Shown one piece after another: positions 23,601-35,313 of a stretch of 64,000 bases of DNA (the first letter of the stretch is position 1; each line of letters begins with the position of its first letter). The position numbers and the translations under genes were made by a program. Under the pieces are notes generated by a model. It did not search any database. It saw only the letters and a program-made list of their open reading frames with translations, and was not told where the DNA came from. Source of the stretch: Trichostrongylus colubriformis (taxonomy: Eukaryota; Nematoda; Chromadorea; Rhabditida; Trichostrongylidae); assembly GCA_963978905.1 (NCBI GenBank), contig OZ022261.1:30067686-30131685 (forward strand), read 5' to 3'.

Positions 23601-26600
23601 TTTAAAATATGAAAAGGTTATATCAGACTCAATTTGTGTTCAGAATAAAAAGTTTCATTCGCTTTGAATGTATCGGATTTTGAAAAGGATTTTCGTACAC
23701 GCGACATATTTATTTCATTTAAAAACGCAATTCGCGATAATTAGGGTATTCCCTCATCCATAAACATATAGCCCCTTCAGCAAGTGTCAAGGTGATATTT
23801 TCATCACAATGCAACGGTTGGTTGCAAAGGCGTGCAGAACCTGTAAATCAGATGGTCCCCACCTTTTCGGAGATGGCTAACACCTACCTTCGCATTTATC
23901 AACGTAGTAGCGGTTGCTGGAGGCCTCTTATCGGTTGCGATAAATTAGAGGAGGAGAAATTACAACAGCAAAGGCAATGGTGACGGGGAAACTGGCAGAA
24001 TATTGGACTCAGTTTGATAACATTACGCAAAAATGCACAAACACCTACTGATGGGCTATATTCTCATCCTCTTCACTTGATGAATATTGTTTGTCTGATG
24101 AATTTTTTGAAACATAACTTTAGGATACCAAAAAAATCAGTCATGTACTAATGAGGTGGTATCATTGGAGCAGATTTGGTCAGGGGCAACTTCCCTCGAC
24201 TCCATGACTGACCCTTCCGATCAACTGAGATAAGACATGGATTCATCTTTCAGTCAGATTCGTGAAAACTTGGCAGCTGAGTTTGAGGGTAATCACCTTA
24301 TGCAACTATTAATACCCTTGATACCTTCATAAATGCGGGTCCGAAGTAGGACAGGGGGAGACGGCGATGTCCGAAATTCACCTCTCCCGACATTTGAAAT
24401 CCAAATACTGTTGCATGCTTTAGAAGTGAAGTCCTTACAAATCCTTTGCGTGTGGTGAGGTGTGCGTGGTGTACTGGTGCGAGATTCACAAGTGCTGCGA
24501 TGGGCGGCGTTCATACTTTGCGCCGGCACAGGCAGAGACGCGGAGTGGTACGGGGAAGGTGCAGAGACGATACAGGCGTCGAGACAACGTTGCACAGGGG
24601 AAGCGCAGTGAGGCGCAGCCACGCTTTGTCGCGGGCACCGCAAAGCATGAACGCAACCTGTTGCGTCTTTTCCCACACCCCTCCACAACCCACATGAACC
24701 CCATTTGTATTACATTATAATTGTCGCTTTCACACATTAATCTAGTATGAGTAAGTGTTGTTCCAACGAATGAACTTCATGGGTTCTCCACGTTAAACAG
24801 ATCAGTTCAAGATGAGTCAGGTTAAATTTCTTAGTATTATATTATGACGATGCATATACGCAGTAGAAGATCAATTGGACCGCAGGTATCAACTAGGCTC
24901 GTGAAAACGAAAACTTTAAATAAGGCTTTGAATGGCTCTGTGAACCATGTAAGTCTCTCCATTTATCCACAGCTTACAGAATGCATGGCACATTCAAATG
25001 GGATTTTTGTAAAGGACTTCAGTCATCCCATCCCCTCCGAAGGAGGTGTAGTGAGAAATGCCACTAACCTCACTTACATGGCCTAGAGAGGACATATCTA
25101 GCACCAATGTCCGCTCGGGCTTACCGGGCCTTCCATTCCTCTGAAACCCGTGGTTCGTTGTCAAAAATCACTACGATTCTATGTAGAGCTGAGATACGTG
25201 GCGTATCCTGACGAGGGACTAACTATTATCGGGAGTATTGTCCTTTCAACATTTTCAATACTTCCTTGCAATGTAGGTTATCTATCACGGTCATGTCTTG
25301 AATAAGCAAATATTCACGCTTTATTGGAGGGCTAATGTGAGCATTAGGTACGGTAATGGTCATCTCGGAGAATGGCCGGCTCGTGCTGTCATCGATCGCG
25401 TCGCGCATGTGCATTGGACGACCTGGCAGCTGAACATCAAATGTCACTCGCAATTTTAATTTACGCAATATTCGACAAGGTCGCTGGACAGCCACTTCTG
25501 ATCGCTACCGTAGTTGACGTTCTCAAAAGGGTGGTCAGAAGGTGGCATTGAGCAGTTGTGAAAAATAAGAAAATGTAGTTAGGGTGAATAGTTCTTGGAT
25601 TAACATGGAAGCAGCAGGAAATTTTCTTTCATTCTGCAGCTTGCTGCTTTTCACTCTCTATCTTTTCATATAAAGTACACCTGAATAGCAATTATAAGCA
25701 CCATATGGATTCTGGTCCTGGGACTACTACTTCTGAGTGGATTCAAAAAAAGCGATGGAATTGGCCAAGTAATTTTGAGTGGATTATTCGAACGATGTGA
25801 TTTGCTGGAGAATCTAGGAGTACCCTCTTCGCTTTCATTACCCTCTCCAATGAATTGGAGATTTACTCCACAAAGTGAAAGTTAGCAGCATTTCCCATTT
25901 CACCATCCCTTCTCAGTCAGGGTCAAGCATGGGCCGAGGAATCTTCTTACCGGGTTTTGCAATTTTCGTAGGTGAGTGGTGGCTTCTCAGAAGGCCTCTC
26001 GAGCATCATACAAAACAGAATTATTATGCCAACGACATTAGCCATTATGGAAGAGGAGGGGGTGTACAGAGTTTGAGAGAGGTGTCTTTCTCAAAAAAAT
26101 TTTTTACTCAACACTGTCTCTCATCCCCACTCCATTTCTCTGTCATATGTTTGATTACTTGTTTTATCAGTTGCGGTGTAGACACATGCTGTTCCTCCCA
26201 ATCTTCTTACCAACGATAGCCTTTATCTTAGATATGGCAATTACTTCTGGAGACCTTAATGTCAGGCTGGAGCCGCGTGTGTACCCTTATGTTAGGATTT
26301 GGCACCACGATGAGCGGCATGCGACTATGCGCTCCGCTATAGTTGGGACTTGAAGCGATTACATGATAATGCTAGAGGCGCCACACACATTTGCCTTGTA
26401 ATCGCTTCGGGACCCAACAACGGTGCACCCTTAGCTCGTCCACATCGCTTCAGTTGCAACAACCGCGGTGCGAAATCCTGACATAAGGGTAGACGCCCAT
26501 CGGCACCAGTTCAGATTCTCTGAGACACAACGTGGATTCTTTTTTCAGATGTAGCGCAGAAGGGCGATGTTGTCAAAGTGAATACCAGAAATGAGATTTT

Positions 26601-29600
26601 GAAAAATCCTGTCAGCTACCGGGATTGAATGGGGGAGGAGGGAAAAACTCACCGGCGCGCTCATGCGTTGCGTGTTGGGTGACGTCACAGCCACCGCACA
26701 ACGCGACGGTGTGCGATAGCGTACGCTACAAACACGTGATTCAATAAGGGTAACTTTGCTGTCCCTTTACCATGGTCATGAGATGGCTTGCACTTTCCTA
26801 CTCTGTGTCTCCCCGCATGGTTATACATTGGACGGAGCACACGCAGTCTCCTGGAACTTCTACATCACTGGGCTGAGGCGAATCCATACGACTGGAAAGG
26901 CTAGCCATACCAAAAACGGCCAGTTCTCCCAGCTGTCGTATGCCTGTCAAAGCAGCAAAGCTCGCCGCACCATCATGTGAGTGCCTTCAGTATCGGCAGA
27001 GTACCAGCAAGGTTATCCTAATTGAAGTGGGTAACCACAGGCCATCGTTAACCGTCGCGCCGCGCGGTGGCTGTGACGTCACAGAGTACGCGCCGCATGC
27101 GCAAGCCGGTGAGTTTTTCCGCGGAGCCATTGAATGGCACGATGGAGCGGGTCAAAAATCGTGGCGAAATCCATTGTTAACGGCGTTTAGCGCATGTAAT
27201 CACATTTTTTCTTCATATTTTACTTCCATATTCCATAAATATTCTGGCATAATGGTGAAGCGATTTTTGAATATTTTCGGGTTAGTGTGGCTCACGTTTT
27301 ATGACGTAAAGGTAGTATATCGCACAATGCACCACACAAACCTAAAAGCACGAAAAACAAGGAGCTCTGGGAGAGTGAACCACTTCTCACTTTTTTTGCA
27401 TACAGAGGATGCTTCAGCTACACCGAAGCATTACTCTTCCCAAGCTTGGGCTACTGTTCTGCTCCACTTTCCCTAGGCAATATGCCATCCTTGGGTTATA
27501 AAATGGGAAGTCGCGTTCCCCTCCCTTCTCCCCACACTACTTCCTTCCTTGTTTGACGAGTTTGAAAACGTATACTGACGCTTTTCAAACATAATTAAAG
27601 GCAGCTTTCGCGAAAATCCGGATGAAAAGTTAAGGAAGTAGTGAATATGAAAGCCGAGATGTCTAGTAACAGGACGGTGGAGAAAAAACGGATGGAAATG
27701 GCCAAAAACTCGAGGAGTAGGACCTCTTCCCACCGTTGGTTCTAGGCGCGGACGACCTTTCCGTCAAGACGCGGGTAGTCCGCATAGGTTTTCCGCTGGC
27801 ACTACCGAGACGTAATCATGAAGGGATGTTCGGAAATGCGACAGCATCTATTCTCATGCGGTGGCTTCAAGCTAAAAGTGAGAAAGCGCGATGCGATACT
27901 TTCAGTCCTGCCGATTTCCTTGACCAACTATACCTTGACCACCCACTAATCACGTCGCTAGGTGGCGGGCTGCCCTTGTCCAAGGCGGCTTGCCCTGACG
28001 AGGCCGCCTCCGCCACAGCTGAAGGGGGCGCCTTTTGCGGGGGATTTCGCCATAGATCGGCCTTTCAGCCCCGTAATTTTAAAGCGCATGCCTTCTTTTG
28101 GCGTTCCCTGTCACCCATATTATCGCGAACACTGTCTTTAATGCAGAATAGGAAGAAAAGCGATTTTTCTGCATGTCGCCGGGTTGGCAACGTGGCTGAT
28201 GCTGTCCGCAGTGGATTACTAGTGTTAGGTTGGAACACGTTTTTTTTTGCTTTGTTTTAGGAGATGATTCCTACCTACGAAAACAACTATACTGGTTGCT
28301 TTTACCCAAAGCAAACTTAAATTATGGCTTCTGTGACTAGGTGTGGCCCAATGGAGCAGTAAGTCTTGTTTCTTCACGCTCCATCGAGAAAAAAAACCAG
28401 AAATCGTCTTACGCCGCGTTCATACCTTGCGCCGGCTGGGCGTTGCTGTGCTCACAGGCAGGGAGGCAGAGAGGCACGGGGTAATGCAGAGATAACGCAG
28501 GCAAGCATGATACGATCCCCTCCGTCGGGAATCACACGACCGAGGATTACCTGCTCATAAATCACATGTCGGACCTAGCTTTATGTAATGACGCCTCTTT
28601 GGTATCAGTCAAAGGCTCTTAGCTCCAGTGACTATGCCTTTCTCAACTTTCAAGTCAGATCCCTAATATCATTCACTTCAGATAAGTAGTATCGCTGTAT
28701 TCAAATTTGATTTGTGTCGTGAAAAGGCTTGTTATAGGTGGTGTTTTGGGCGTTCAAAAGGCTTTTAGGCGGCGCTTCTGAACCAATGGCCCCACGGGCA
28801 GTGTTGTGACGTCCTGTAAAGTTCAGGAGTAACATCTTGACACTGTGATTCAGCCCTTCGTATTGCTAACAAGCATTCCAAATTGTTCAATGTGAAGTTC
28901 ATTGATCACAGGGTTGTCATACTTTGAAAATTAGAAAAATAGATTGCCACGTGATTTTAGTCAGCATTCATTCCAAGCACATCACCAAGAAGTTCAGTGA
29001 CCCTGTATCTTGGAAGATGCAAAAATAGAATGTTACTCTGATCCAGCCTTACATATTGAATATAAGCACTTCAAGTGTTACAAAATAAAATTCATTAATC
29101 GCAGCTTCCAGTGGCTGGTTCTTAGGCTGTAAATATAATATGTCGAGAAACTTTGTCTGAAACATGACTGCCTTTGAAGTTTTTAAACGGCATTCCACGT
29201 ATTCCACGTACGCAGCGCCACTGGCATGGAGAAAGTGAGAACTTGAAGGATATGTTTTTTGTGAAGGAAGGTTCCAGCCTGGAAGAGATGATCTACGGGA
29301 AAACCCCTATTGAAAAAGCGTTTTGCGGTTTTTACCGCGATCTCCCGTGCATCACTCCGAACGGCAACACATCGATATTCCGAGTTGCTGCGAGGGCGGA
29401 GCAATGCACGCGGGTGGCTGACTTATACCCTCCAATCTGCATCTATCCACACCGTTAATGATGCAGAGGGGGAGACAGATGAAAGGCTTTTGGGTTTCTA
29501 ATTCTCGGGTTTTTGACCGTTTTATTTCGTTCCTTTTATACTGTCATACCACTGATCATCTAGGCCTCTCCGAAATTACCCTTGACAGGGTTCCATTAAA

Positions 29601-32600
29601 AACCCCCGGCTTGTTTCATAATACTTGATTGTCGGCTCGATGGAACCTTAAAAGTTTCGATGCAAAGAAATATAATGATGAAGTAGTACTCGCCCGAGAA
29701 CCCAGTGTATGTACATCCGCACTGTTGTTTGTAGTTGGGTCCGAAAGCGTTTACACAGTAATGCTAGTGGCGCCATACGTAGCCACCGTGTAATTGCTTC
29801 ACGATCCCGTTACATACCGCGCCTCTAGCCCCCCTCCCTCACCCAATACGAACCATCTCTTCCCTCTTTCGCCACGCTTTTGATCTGATAACATCTTTTC
29901 TCCCTATATCAAGCACTCTTTGCTGTCACCGTGAAGCCAGTGAGGTTCTTTTTGATGAATTCACTCCAAAAGTGTATGTCACTCGAACTGAATCATCGCG
30001 CGGCTAATGCCGGGTGTGTTGCAAGTGTTCCGATTTCTAGAGGTCGGCACCGAACTGGGTTACCGCCCTTCGCGAATTGTCCGAATGGTGGCGTGTCCTG
30101 CCGTCTGGGCTCTCCCAGATTTGCCTGAGCCTTTTTAGGGGAGAAGCTTTGGCAGCGTTATTTACCTGTCTTTACCTGATTGCGATCCGCCGCGCAACCT
30201 GACCTGACCTTATAAATCGGAACACTTGCACATTTATTCTCGTGAACCATCCATCACTACTAAACTTGCCCATGCAGCTCAAAAGGGATAAATGCTTCTA
30301 AAATCCATAAAGCGTAAGAGGTCATGTTTAATCCTTTTTCCAATACAACAATATAAATCTTTTTTTCCCATGGGAAATGCAAAAAACAGGAATCAAATGC
30401 TGAAAATAGTAATGATAATGTAACCTGACCAAATTCAATTAATGCTGTAATTTTTTCTAGATTATTCGGTCGATTCTGTGCTAGATGTCATGGTGCGCTG
30501 GCGTCCCGTGATTTGGTGTTTCGCTGCCAACATGCCACGTATCATCAACAATGCTTTTCATGCTTCTATTGCCACGTACAGTTTAAGAAGGTATGAATAA
30601 GCAGGAAGTGTTACAGAAACATCACCACAGCTGATTTTGTTATTTTTAAACTAATGAATAATTGAAGATAGTTGACATAATACGTCACACATAATGCAGA
30701 ATATTGAAGACGGTTATTCATGCTTTAGGGGGACGAATACTTGATCGTCGAAGGAGAGATCGTCTGTCGGAAAGATTACCACATGCTATTGCAGAATCAT
30801 ATTCATACAAGTATGTACTCAACGGTTTTCGGCTTCTATAACACTAAAGAAGCTATTGATTGGTAACTTTACTATGATGTCTTTTACATAAGGGAAGCAG
30901 AAGCGATAGAGCAGTGAGATATGTTGGCAGCAGTTGAGCGTTAGGGGGTAGAATAAATGTGTGTGGCGTGGTTCTTGGGAGATGTTGTATCCTGAGCTCT
31001 TCAACAAGGTCTTACAGTATGCAGCTGATACCACATCGCACGAACGTTCCTCCCATATGCGGGCGTATCATCTCACTGCACATCAAAGACCCTCATGACC
31101 TCGATCGATACTCTATGAAGCGCCGCGCAGCACCATTTCTCGGGTTTCTTCCGATCTTATAAGTCAGTTTTTGTCCTCATTCACCCCATAGATTGCGCAT
31201 ATACTTAAATTTCCAACATTTCCATTTGGCAACAACTTATTTTTTTTTACAAAGGCTGCAGACAGAGCATCCAAAACATCGTATATGCTCTCAACCCTGA
31301 ACACAGTGAAGCTTAATTCCTTTGGCATTGGGTAGACGCAAAGCAACAAACATCAGCTCCGTAGAATTACTCAATTAATTAATTAGTTATCAAGTGAAAT
31401 AAAGTGGGAGCAATTTTCTGAAGCAACTTATGTATGTCCTCTCAACGCACCACGGCACGATGCGCACGAGCTGAGGGCACATCTACAGTCCATTTCGGAG
31501 CGCCTGACAAGGGCGTGGCCTACGGACTCGGATGAGAGTGTATCGAACTCTCTCACTTTGCCACACCCTCTCACTCTTGCCACGCACTCTCACTCTCGCC
31601 ACTCACCCATGTCGGTAGGCCATGGCCTATGAGGCCTTCCGAAATGGCCTGATAGGCTATAGGTGGATCCTGAAGTACTCGGCAGCTACATACAGTGCCC
31701 CGCATTGTCTTGTGCCGCTTCAGGACCCAACAACAATGAAGCGCCTAGCTCACACGCATCGTGTCACTGGCCGTAGTACGCAATCCTTATTTAGGATACG
31801 CACTCTAGCAACTTCATAAAGGAAGATTCGAGTTTATTACGTCTCAGACCTCTAGATCCGATCACCTTTTGGTGTAGCGTTCTGAAAAGGCCCATCGTGG
31901 TCACACGCATGCAGATGGCGAACGATCCCATCCGATTCTCCCTATGATAGCGTTCTCCTTCCCAGCACCTCATTTCTATGGGAAGCTTAAAAGGGTAGGC
32001 CGATATTGAATGTCAACTAACGTTCCCTCAATTCAGAAATCAGGACTCATCTTTTCGTCTACAATGCGCGCATTTGCAATATGCAGCGTGCTGTATTGTA
32101 AATTCACTTCCATTATGTCCTTTTATGGGCGGAGGAGGTGTATGTAGTGACAGGTGGCGCGCACTCCACTCTCATGGTGCGGGGATCAAATCCCGCATCA
32201 ACGCCCGCCCAGGCCAACCAAGCCTTCCATCCCTCCGGGGTCGGTAAATTGGTACCAGACTCGTCTGGGAGGATAAAAGCACTGACTTGTACATCGGCTG
32301 GCCACCGCAAGTCATTGTATAGGCCACATCACATTCACCAGCCATCACGATTCTGAATGGAACTAGAATGTGCATCCCACAGAAGGGATTGATTAACGCC
32401 AAAAACTCTATCCTTTATCCTTTATGTCCTTTTATGTGCGTCAGGACACTCGAACTGGTAGGGCTTTTATCTCCCTCATTCGTGGTTGGAGGATGTGCCT
32501 TTGTAATATAATAATGCTATTCGTTTATCACCCCTAGAGAATCACTTACAAATAAATTTCTTATCGTTTTCCTGATAAGACTTAATTATGAAAAGTTCGA

Positions 32601-35313
32601 TGATAAAGTGAAAGGAGCTGCTTTTTTCACTTTGACTTGATCATAAATACAAGCATACATACAACTTGTGCATTATATGAGTGACTGACAAGAAAAAAAG
32701 TGGATGGCATCGCATTTACATCGCGCTGATCAATAGAATATTTTTTCATTGAGAAAGGTAGGAATTTAAATTATCAAGCGACATTGCATGTTCGTGCGAA
32801 ATTTAGCACGATTCTGAAGGAAGCCTCACAAAGAGAACAATGAATGATTTAGGTGGCCATACATCAGAATTAAATGAATAAGAATTACACAAAATCTCAT
32901 CTCATAATGACGAATGAAAGAATAGGGAAGTATTTGCCTCGACGAAAGCTACATATGCGCACCTAAATCCGATCCGATCGGACTGCGGTTTCGCGCTCGA
33001 AGACGCCAAGTTCGGCCTCGTCGCTGCGCAGATTGTCAACACAGACGTCCCGAAAGGTCCTTGTCACGCGCGGTACGCAATTCGGATGTCCTGTCGCACA
33101 AACATGCTCCGTTCTCACCACCATCCCCCATCATCGATGGACTGGCTTTTTTAGTTTTGCAGTTATCAATCACGATTCCATCTTGTGAGTCCTATAAAGA
33201 CAGCATTAGGGGTAATGCGGTGTGATGGAGAGAAATCCCTACAAGAAGTCACTCACATGGTAGTCCTGGGCGAAGGCTATCTGTGGCGAAATCCCGGTGA
33301 AAAAGCGTCCCTCCGAGCTGTAAAAACGCCGCAAAACACCGCAACCGCCCATCTGTTCCGCCTCTTGATAAGTCGACCACGCCTCCGGGTGACGTAGTTC
33401 CCGACTGGCTGAGGTGGGAGCGGCCAAGGAGATGCGGCAAGATCGAAGGGTTGCGACGCGCTTTCGCAGTTTCAGCTTGAAGCTTACTCCAAGAAATTGA
33501 TGCAGTCGTATTTCCAATCATTCCCTTGTGTTCCTTTGGAAAAATGCCAGTGGAAGAATAGTCCGGACTACTCGCCTCTTGACGGGAAGGTCCGGGTCGA
33601 GAATCAACCGCGGGAAGGGGGTCCTACTTCTCGGGTTTTTGGCCAATTCCATCCGTTTTTTCTTCACTGTCCTGTTACTAAGCATCTCGACTTCCACATT
33701 CACTACTTCTTTTACTTTTCGTCGAACTTTTCCCTAGTGCTGCCTTTAATCGCCGAATCCTGTGTTGTCATCATCTGTGAGTGACTAAATATCTTTCTAA
33801 TTCTAAATGACTAATTCATAGCTGGATTCTCTTTGATTAACGGCTTTGTAAAATTGAAATCACTTCATATTAACCCTACTCTTAGGTTCAACGAATACGA
33901 TAGGCTTGAATACCTGCTGTACAGAACGTCAATGTAGAATATATTATATATAATTGTTCAGTGACTGGGGCTCCAGTACTGTTCGACTTCGAGTCATCAG
34001 AATCAAGCAGGAAGACACCGAAACGACCACGCACCATTCTTAACGCAACTCAGCGAAAGCAGTTTAAAGCAGCTTTCGAGAAAAGTGCGAAACCATGCAG
34101 AAAGGTAGCGGTTACTTGCTTGTTGTTAATTTTGAGTTGTTTACGACACCTCAAACAAATCTGACTGCAATAAATCATTGGGCTACTTCCAAGTTCAGGT
34201 AGGGGTTTTCCGCAACAACATGCCGTGATACCGGAAAAGGGTCTCCTGATGCAGGGCGCGTACTCATGGTTGACCTCGAACATTTGTCTTTAAGAATACG
34301 CACACTGTAAGGCACACAGTGTATGTGGATCCTCAAGCGACTTCCGTGTCCTACTTTTGAAGTGGGAAAGCTTTCGGGGGAAGAGCATTTGGCCACGCCT
34401 CCACCTGCAAGAGGCCAGTGACGAGGAAACTCGAGCACTCTTTCTAGAAAGGAAGGAACGTATATCCAACTTCCCAGACCTGGAATTTTTCCAAATACTC
34501 GAATACTTTCTAGTCATCTTTCACTTGATACAAGAGCGAACAAATTTTCTGAAAACGTAAAAAGACCGACAACGTAGTGTGCGATTTTTTGATACGTTTT
34601 TCAAAATGCTGTCTATGAAAGCAGTGACGCCTCAAACTACTGTTGCCCACATCTAATTTGTCCTTTTCACTGTCAGGGTACAAAATTCAATTAATTAACC
34701 TTTTCAATAAATTTTTCTTCGCACAGATTCGAGAACAGCTAGCTAAAGAGACCGGTCTGAGCGTCCGTGTCGTCCAAGTGTGGTTTCAGAATCAGCGAGC
34801 AAAGGTTAGCCTTGTTTGAGCTCGTTCTATTTTTTTTATTTTTAGAAGCATATCCCAAATTTGGTGAAAGGCGCGCATTCGCTGGATGATCATTAGTGAA
34901 AGCGTTGTCGCCACACCCTCCAACGTGCAAATGGGAGGGGCGACGCGCTCCTAGTGCTTTCCTATCCAGCAAATGTCTATCTTTTGGCCTATTTGGGAAT
35001 GTTCAACCTAAAATTACTACCTTACGTCCAAAGAAGCAATGCAGATGAAGAAAATGCAACGCAAAGAAGAGTGTAAACGTGGCTCGAGTGCCCTCGATTC
35101 TGAAGGTAAAAGTATCGAAGGCGAGAAGAGTTCGGACGAAGGTGAGTCAAGTTCTCCTATTTTCGATCCAATTCAGCAGATCTTCAGATAGATTGTTCAG
35201 AAAATTGTTCCGATTGCGACGATTTGGATATCGATCAGCCGGAAAAGCCTTATCCAGAGAATCCCATTGAAAAGCTGTACCACATGCAAAGCACGTATTT
35301 TCAATTCGCGTGA
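17617..35313 (+). CDS. lim-6: LMX-class LIM-homeodomain transcription factor (lim-6 ortholog), ten coding exons
   Basis: Exons: 17617-17636, 17839-17936, 18901-18983, 19303-19424, 30461-30590, 30729-30810, 33962-34104, 34727-34804, 35045-35141, 35177-35313; 990 nt, 329 residues, all junctions GT-AG and in phase. LIM1 has all eight zinc ligands (C53, C56, H74, C77, C80, C83, C102, D105), as does LIM2 (C114, C117, H136, C139, C142, C145, C164, D167). The homeodomain is about residues 198-257, with recognition helix [23 protein letters not shown] and the helix-3 sequence are typical of vertebrate LMX1 and C. elegans LIM-6. In C. elegans, lim-6 acts in the nucleus to specify GABAergic and other neurons. 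Introns are long and repeat-filled, especially 11 kb between LIM1 and LIM2. The body is firm; the 20-nt first exon is less certain. Confidence 0.93.
17839..17936 (+). CDS. lim-6: lim-6 exon 2
   Basis: Acceptor TTTCAG, donor GTTAGT. Encodes the acidic leader [20 protein letters not shown] and following Ser/Thr-rich residues ahead of LIM1. Confidence 0.8.
18901..18983 (+). CDS. lim-6: lim-6 exon 3: first half of LIM1
   Basis: Acceptor TATTTCAG, donor GTTATT. Encodes [17 protein letters not shown] with the first two zinc cysteines. Reading past the donor gives a stop within five codons, which supports the splice. Confidence 0.9.
19303..19424 (+). CDS. lim-6: lim-6 exon 4: second half of LIM1
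   Basis: Begins after TTTTTAAG and ends at GTACGT. Encodes [16 protein letters not shown] and [14 protein letters not shown], completing LIM1. Confidence 0.92.
20725..21430 (+). repeat. Direct repeat pair in lim-6 intron 4
   Basis: A block of about 270-320 bp occurs twice (about 20725-20990 and 21105-21430) with moderate divergence. Shared pieces include CCTCTGACAT, a TTGGCACAATGG/TTGGCCCAATGG block, AAGAGTACTGTAGAA, TACGCCAAG.ACAGTTTT and CTTTGCTCAAAT. No coding content; ORFs here are chance. Confidence 0.6.
24506..24659. mobile_element. MITE-B copy 3
   Basis: GGCGTTCATACTTTGCGCCG at the left and CGGGCACCGCAAAGCATGAACGC-type sequence at the right. Lies in lim-6 intron 4. The overlapping GC-rich ORFs on both strands come from its palindromic ends. 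Confidence 0.7.
26281..26491. mobile_element. Foldback element with nested hairpin
   Basis: Outer ends pair: ACCCTTATGTTAGGATTTGG on the left with the complement-like CGAAATCCTGACATAAGGGT on the right. A second inverted pair lies inside at 26344-26417 (TTGGGACTTGAAGCGATT with AATCGCTTCGGGACCCAA) around GGCGCC. The inner hairpin recurs at 29734-29808, 31662-31729 and 57512-57575. Confidence 0.65.
26632..27131. mobile_element. 500-bp foldback with about 60-80-bp inverted arms
   Basis: The left arm (about 26632-26715) and right arm (about 27045-27131) are complementary: GGAAAAACTCACCGGC... and ...GCCGGTGAGTTTTTCC, each carrying GTGACGTCACAG. The 330-bp centre has no recognisable coding region; the 178-codon ORF at 26940-27476 runs out of the right arm and has no known domain. 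Confidence 0.6.
27594..28052 (+). repeat. Dispersed repeat R1, copy 2
   Basis: Collinear with 2525-2993: TTAAAGGCAGC start, AGTAGTGAATATGAAAG, GGATGGAAATGGCCAAAAAC, CGGACGACCTTTCCGTCAAG and a GC-rich GGGGATTTCGCC end. The 174-codon ORF at 27736-28260 covers its 3' half but is not conserved in the other copies, so it is probably not a gene. Confidence 0.65.
28411..28507. mobile_element. MITE-B copy 4, truncated
   Basis: Starts with ACGCCGCGTTCATACCTTGC and GCCGGCTGGGCGTTGCTG but loses the family's right inverted end after about 28507. Confidence 0.6.
29734..29808. repeat. GGCGCC hairpin repeat, copy 2
   Basis: Inverted arms GTTGGGTCCGAAAGCGTTTA and TAATTGCTTCACGATCCC around AATGCTAGTGGCGCCA, the same arrangement as the inner hairpin of 26281-26491. 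Confidence 0.55.
30461..30590 (+). CDS. lim-6: lim-6 exon 5: most of LIM2
   Basis: Acceptor TTTTTCTAG, donor GTATGA. Encodes [20 protein letters not shown] and [18 protein letters not shown], giving six of the eight LIM2 zinc ligands. Confidence 0.93.
30729..30810 (+). CDS. lim-6: lim-6 exon 6: end of LIM2
   Basis: Acceptor CTTTAG, donor GTATGT. Encodes [20 protein letters not shown], supplying the last two ligands (C164, D167). Confidence 0.92.
31662..31729. repeat. GGCGCC hairpin family, divergent copy 3
   Basis: Arms GGTGGATCCTGAAG and CTTCAGGACCC around a diverged centre; the flanking AGCTCACACGCATCGTGTCA also recurs near 61530 and 62955. Assignment is from short matches only. Confidence 0.4.
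32130..32345 (+). repeat. Possible tRNA-derived SINE
   Basis: Begins with a segment containing GGGGATCAAATCCCGC, close to a Pol III B box (GGTTCGANTCC type), then AACGCCCGCCCAGGCC. Weakly similar pieces occur near 6660, 7290 and 25105. No TSD was identified. The ORFs over it are not genes. Confidence 0.4.
33285..33750 (-). repeat. Dispersed repeat R1, copy 3 (inverted)
   Basis: Reverse-complement copy of 2525-2993, from GGCGAAATCCCGG to GCTGCCTTTAATCG. Well preserved, including GCTCCCACCTCAGCCAGTCG-like and CTCGACTTCCACATTCACTA blocks. It lies in the intron just before the homeodomain exons of lim-6. Confidence 0.7.
33962..34104 (+). CDS. lim-6: lim-6 exon 7: homeodomain helices 1-2
   Basis: Acceptor TTGTTCAG, donor GTAGCG. 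Encodes a Ser-rich linker, then [20 protein letters not shown] and KSAKPCRK, the LMX-type N-terminal arm, helix 1 and start of helix 2. Confidence 0.94.
34727..34804 (+). CDS. lim-6: lim-6 exon 8: homeodomain helix 3
   Basis: Acceptor CGCACAG, donor GTTAGC. Encodes [20 protein letters not shown] and NQRAK, with W48, F49, Q50 and N51 of the homeodomain in place. Confidence 0.95.
35045..35141 (+). CDS. lim-6: lim-6 exon 9
   Basis: Acceptor AATGCAG, donor GTGAGT. Encodes [20 protein letters not shown] and an acidic continuation; MKK directly after QNQRAK matches the LMX family. Confidence 0.85.
35177..35313 (+). CDS. lim-6: lim-6 exon 10 and stop
   Basis: Acceptor AATTCAG. Encodes a Cys/Asp-rich stretch, then [16 protein letters not shown] and TGA at 35311-35313. 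An in-phase end in a short conserved-looking C-terminus supports the call. Confidence 0.85.

Noticed and set aside
26940..27476. 178-codon + ORF as a gene
   Set aside because: Begins inside the centre of a foldback and reads through one arm; no domain and no splice context.
27736..28260. 174-codon + ORF as a gene
   Set aside because: It overlaps R1 copy 2; the other copies do not preserve the frame, and no domain is visible.
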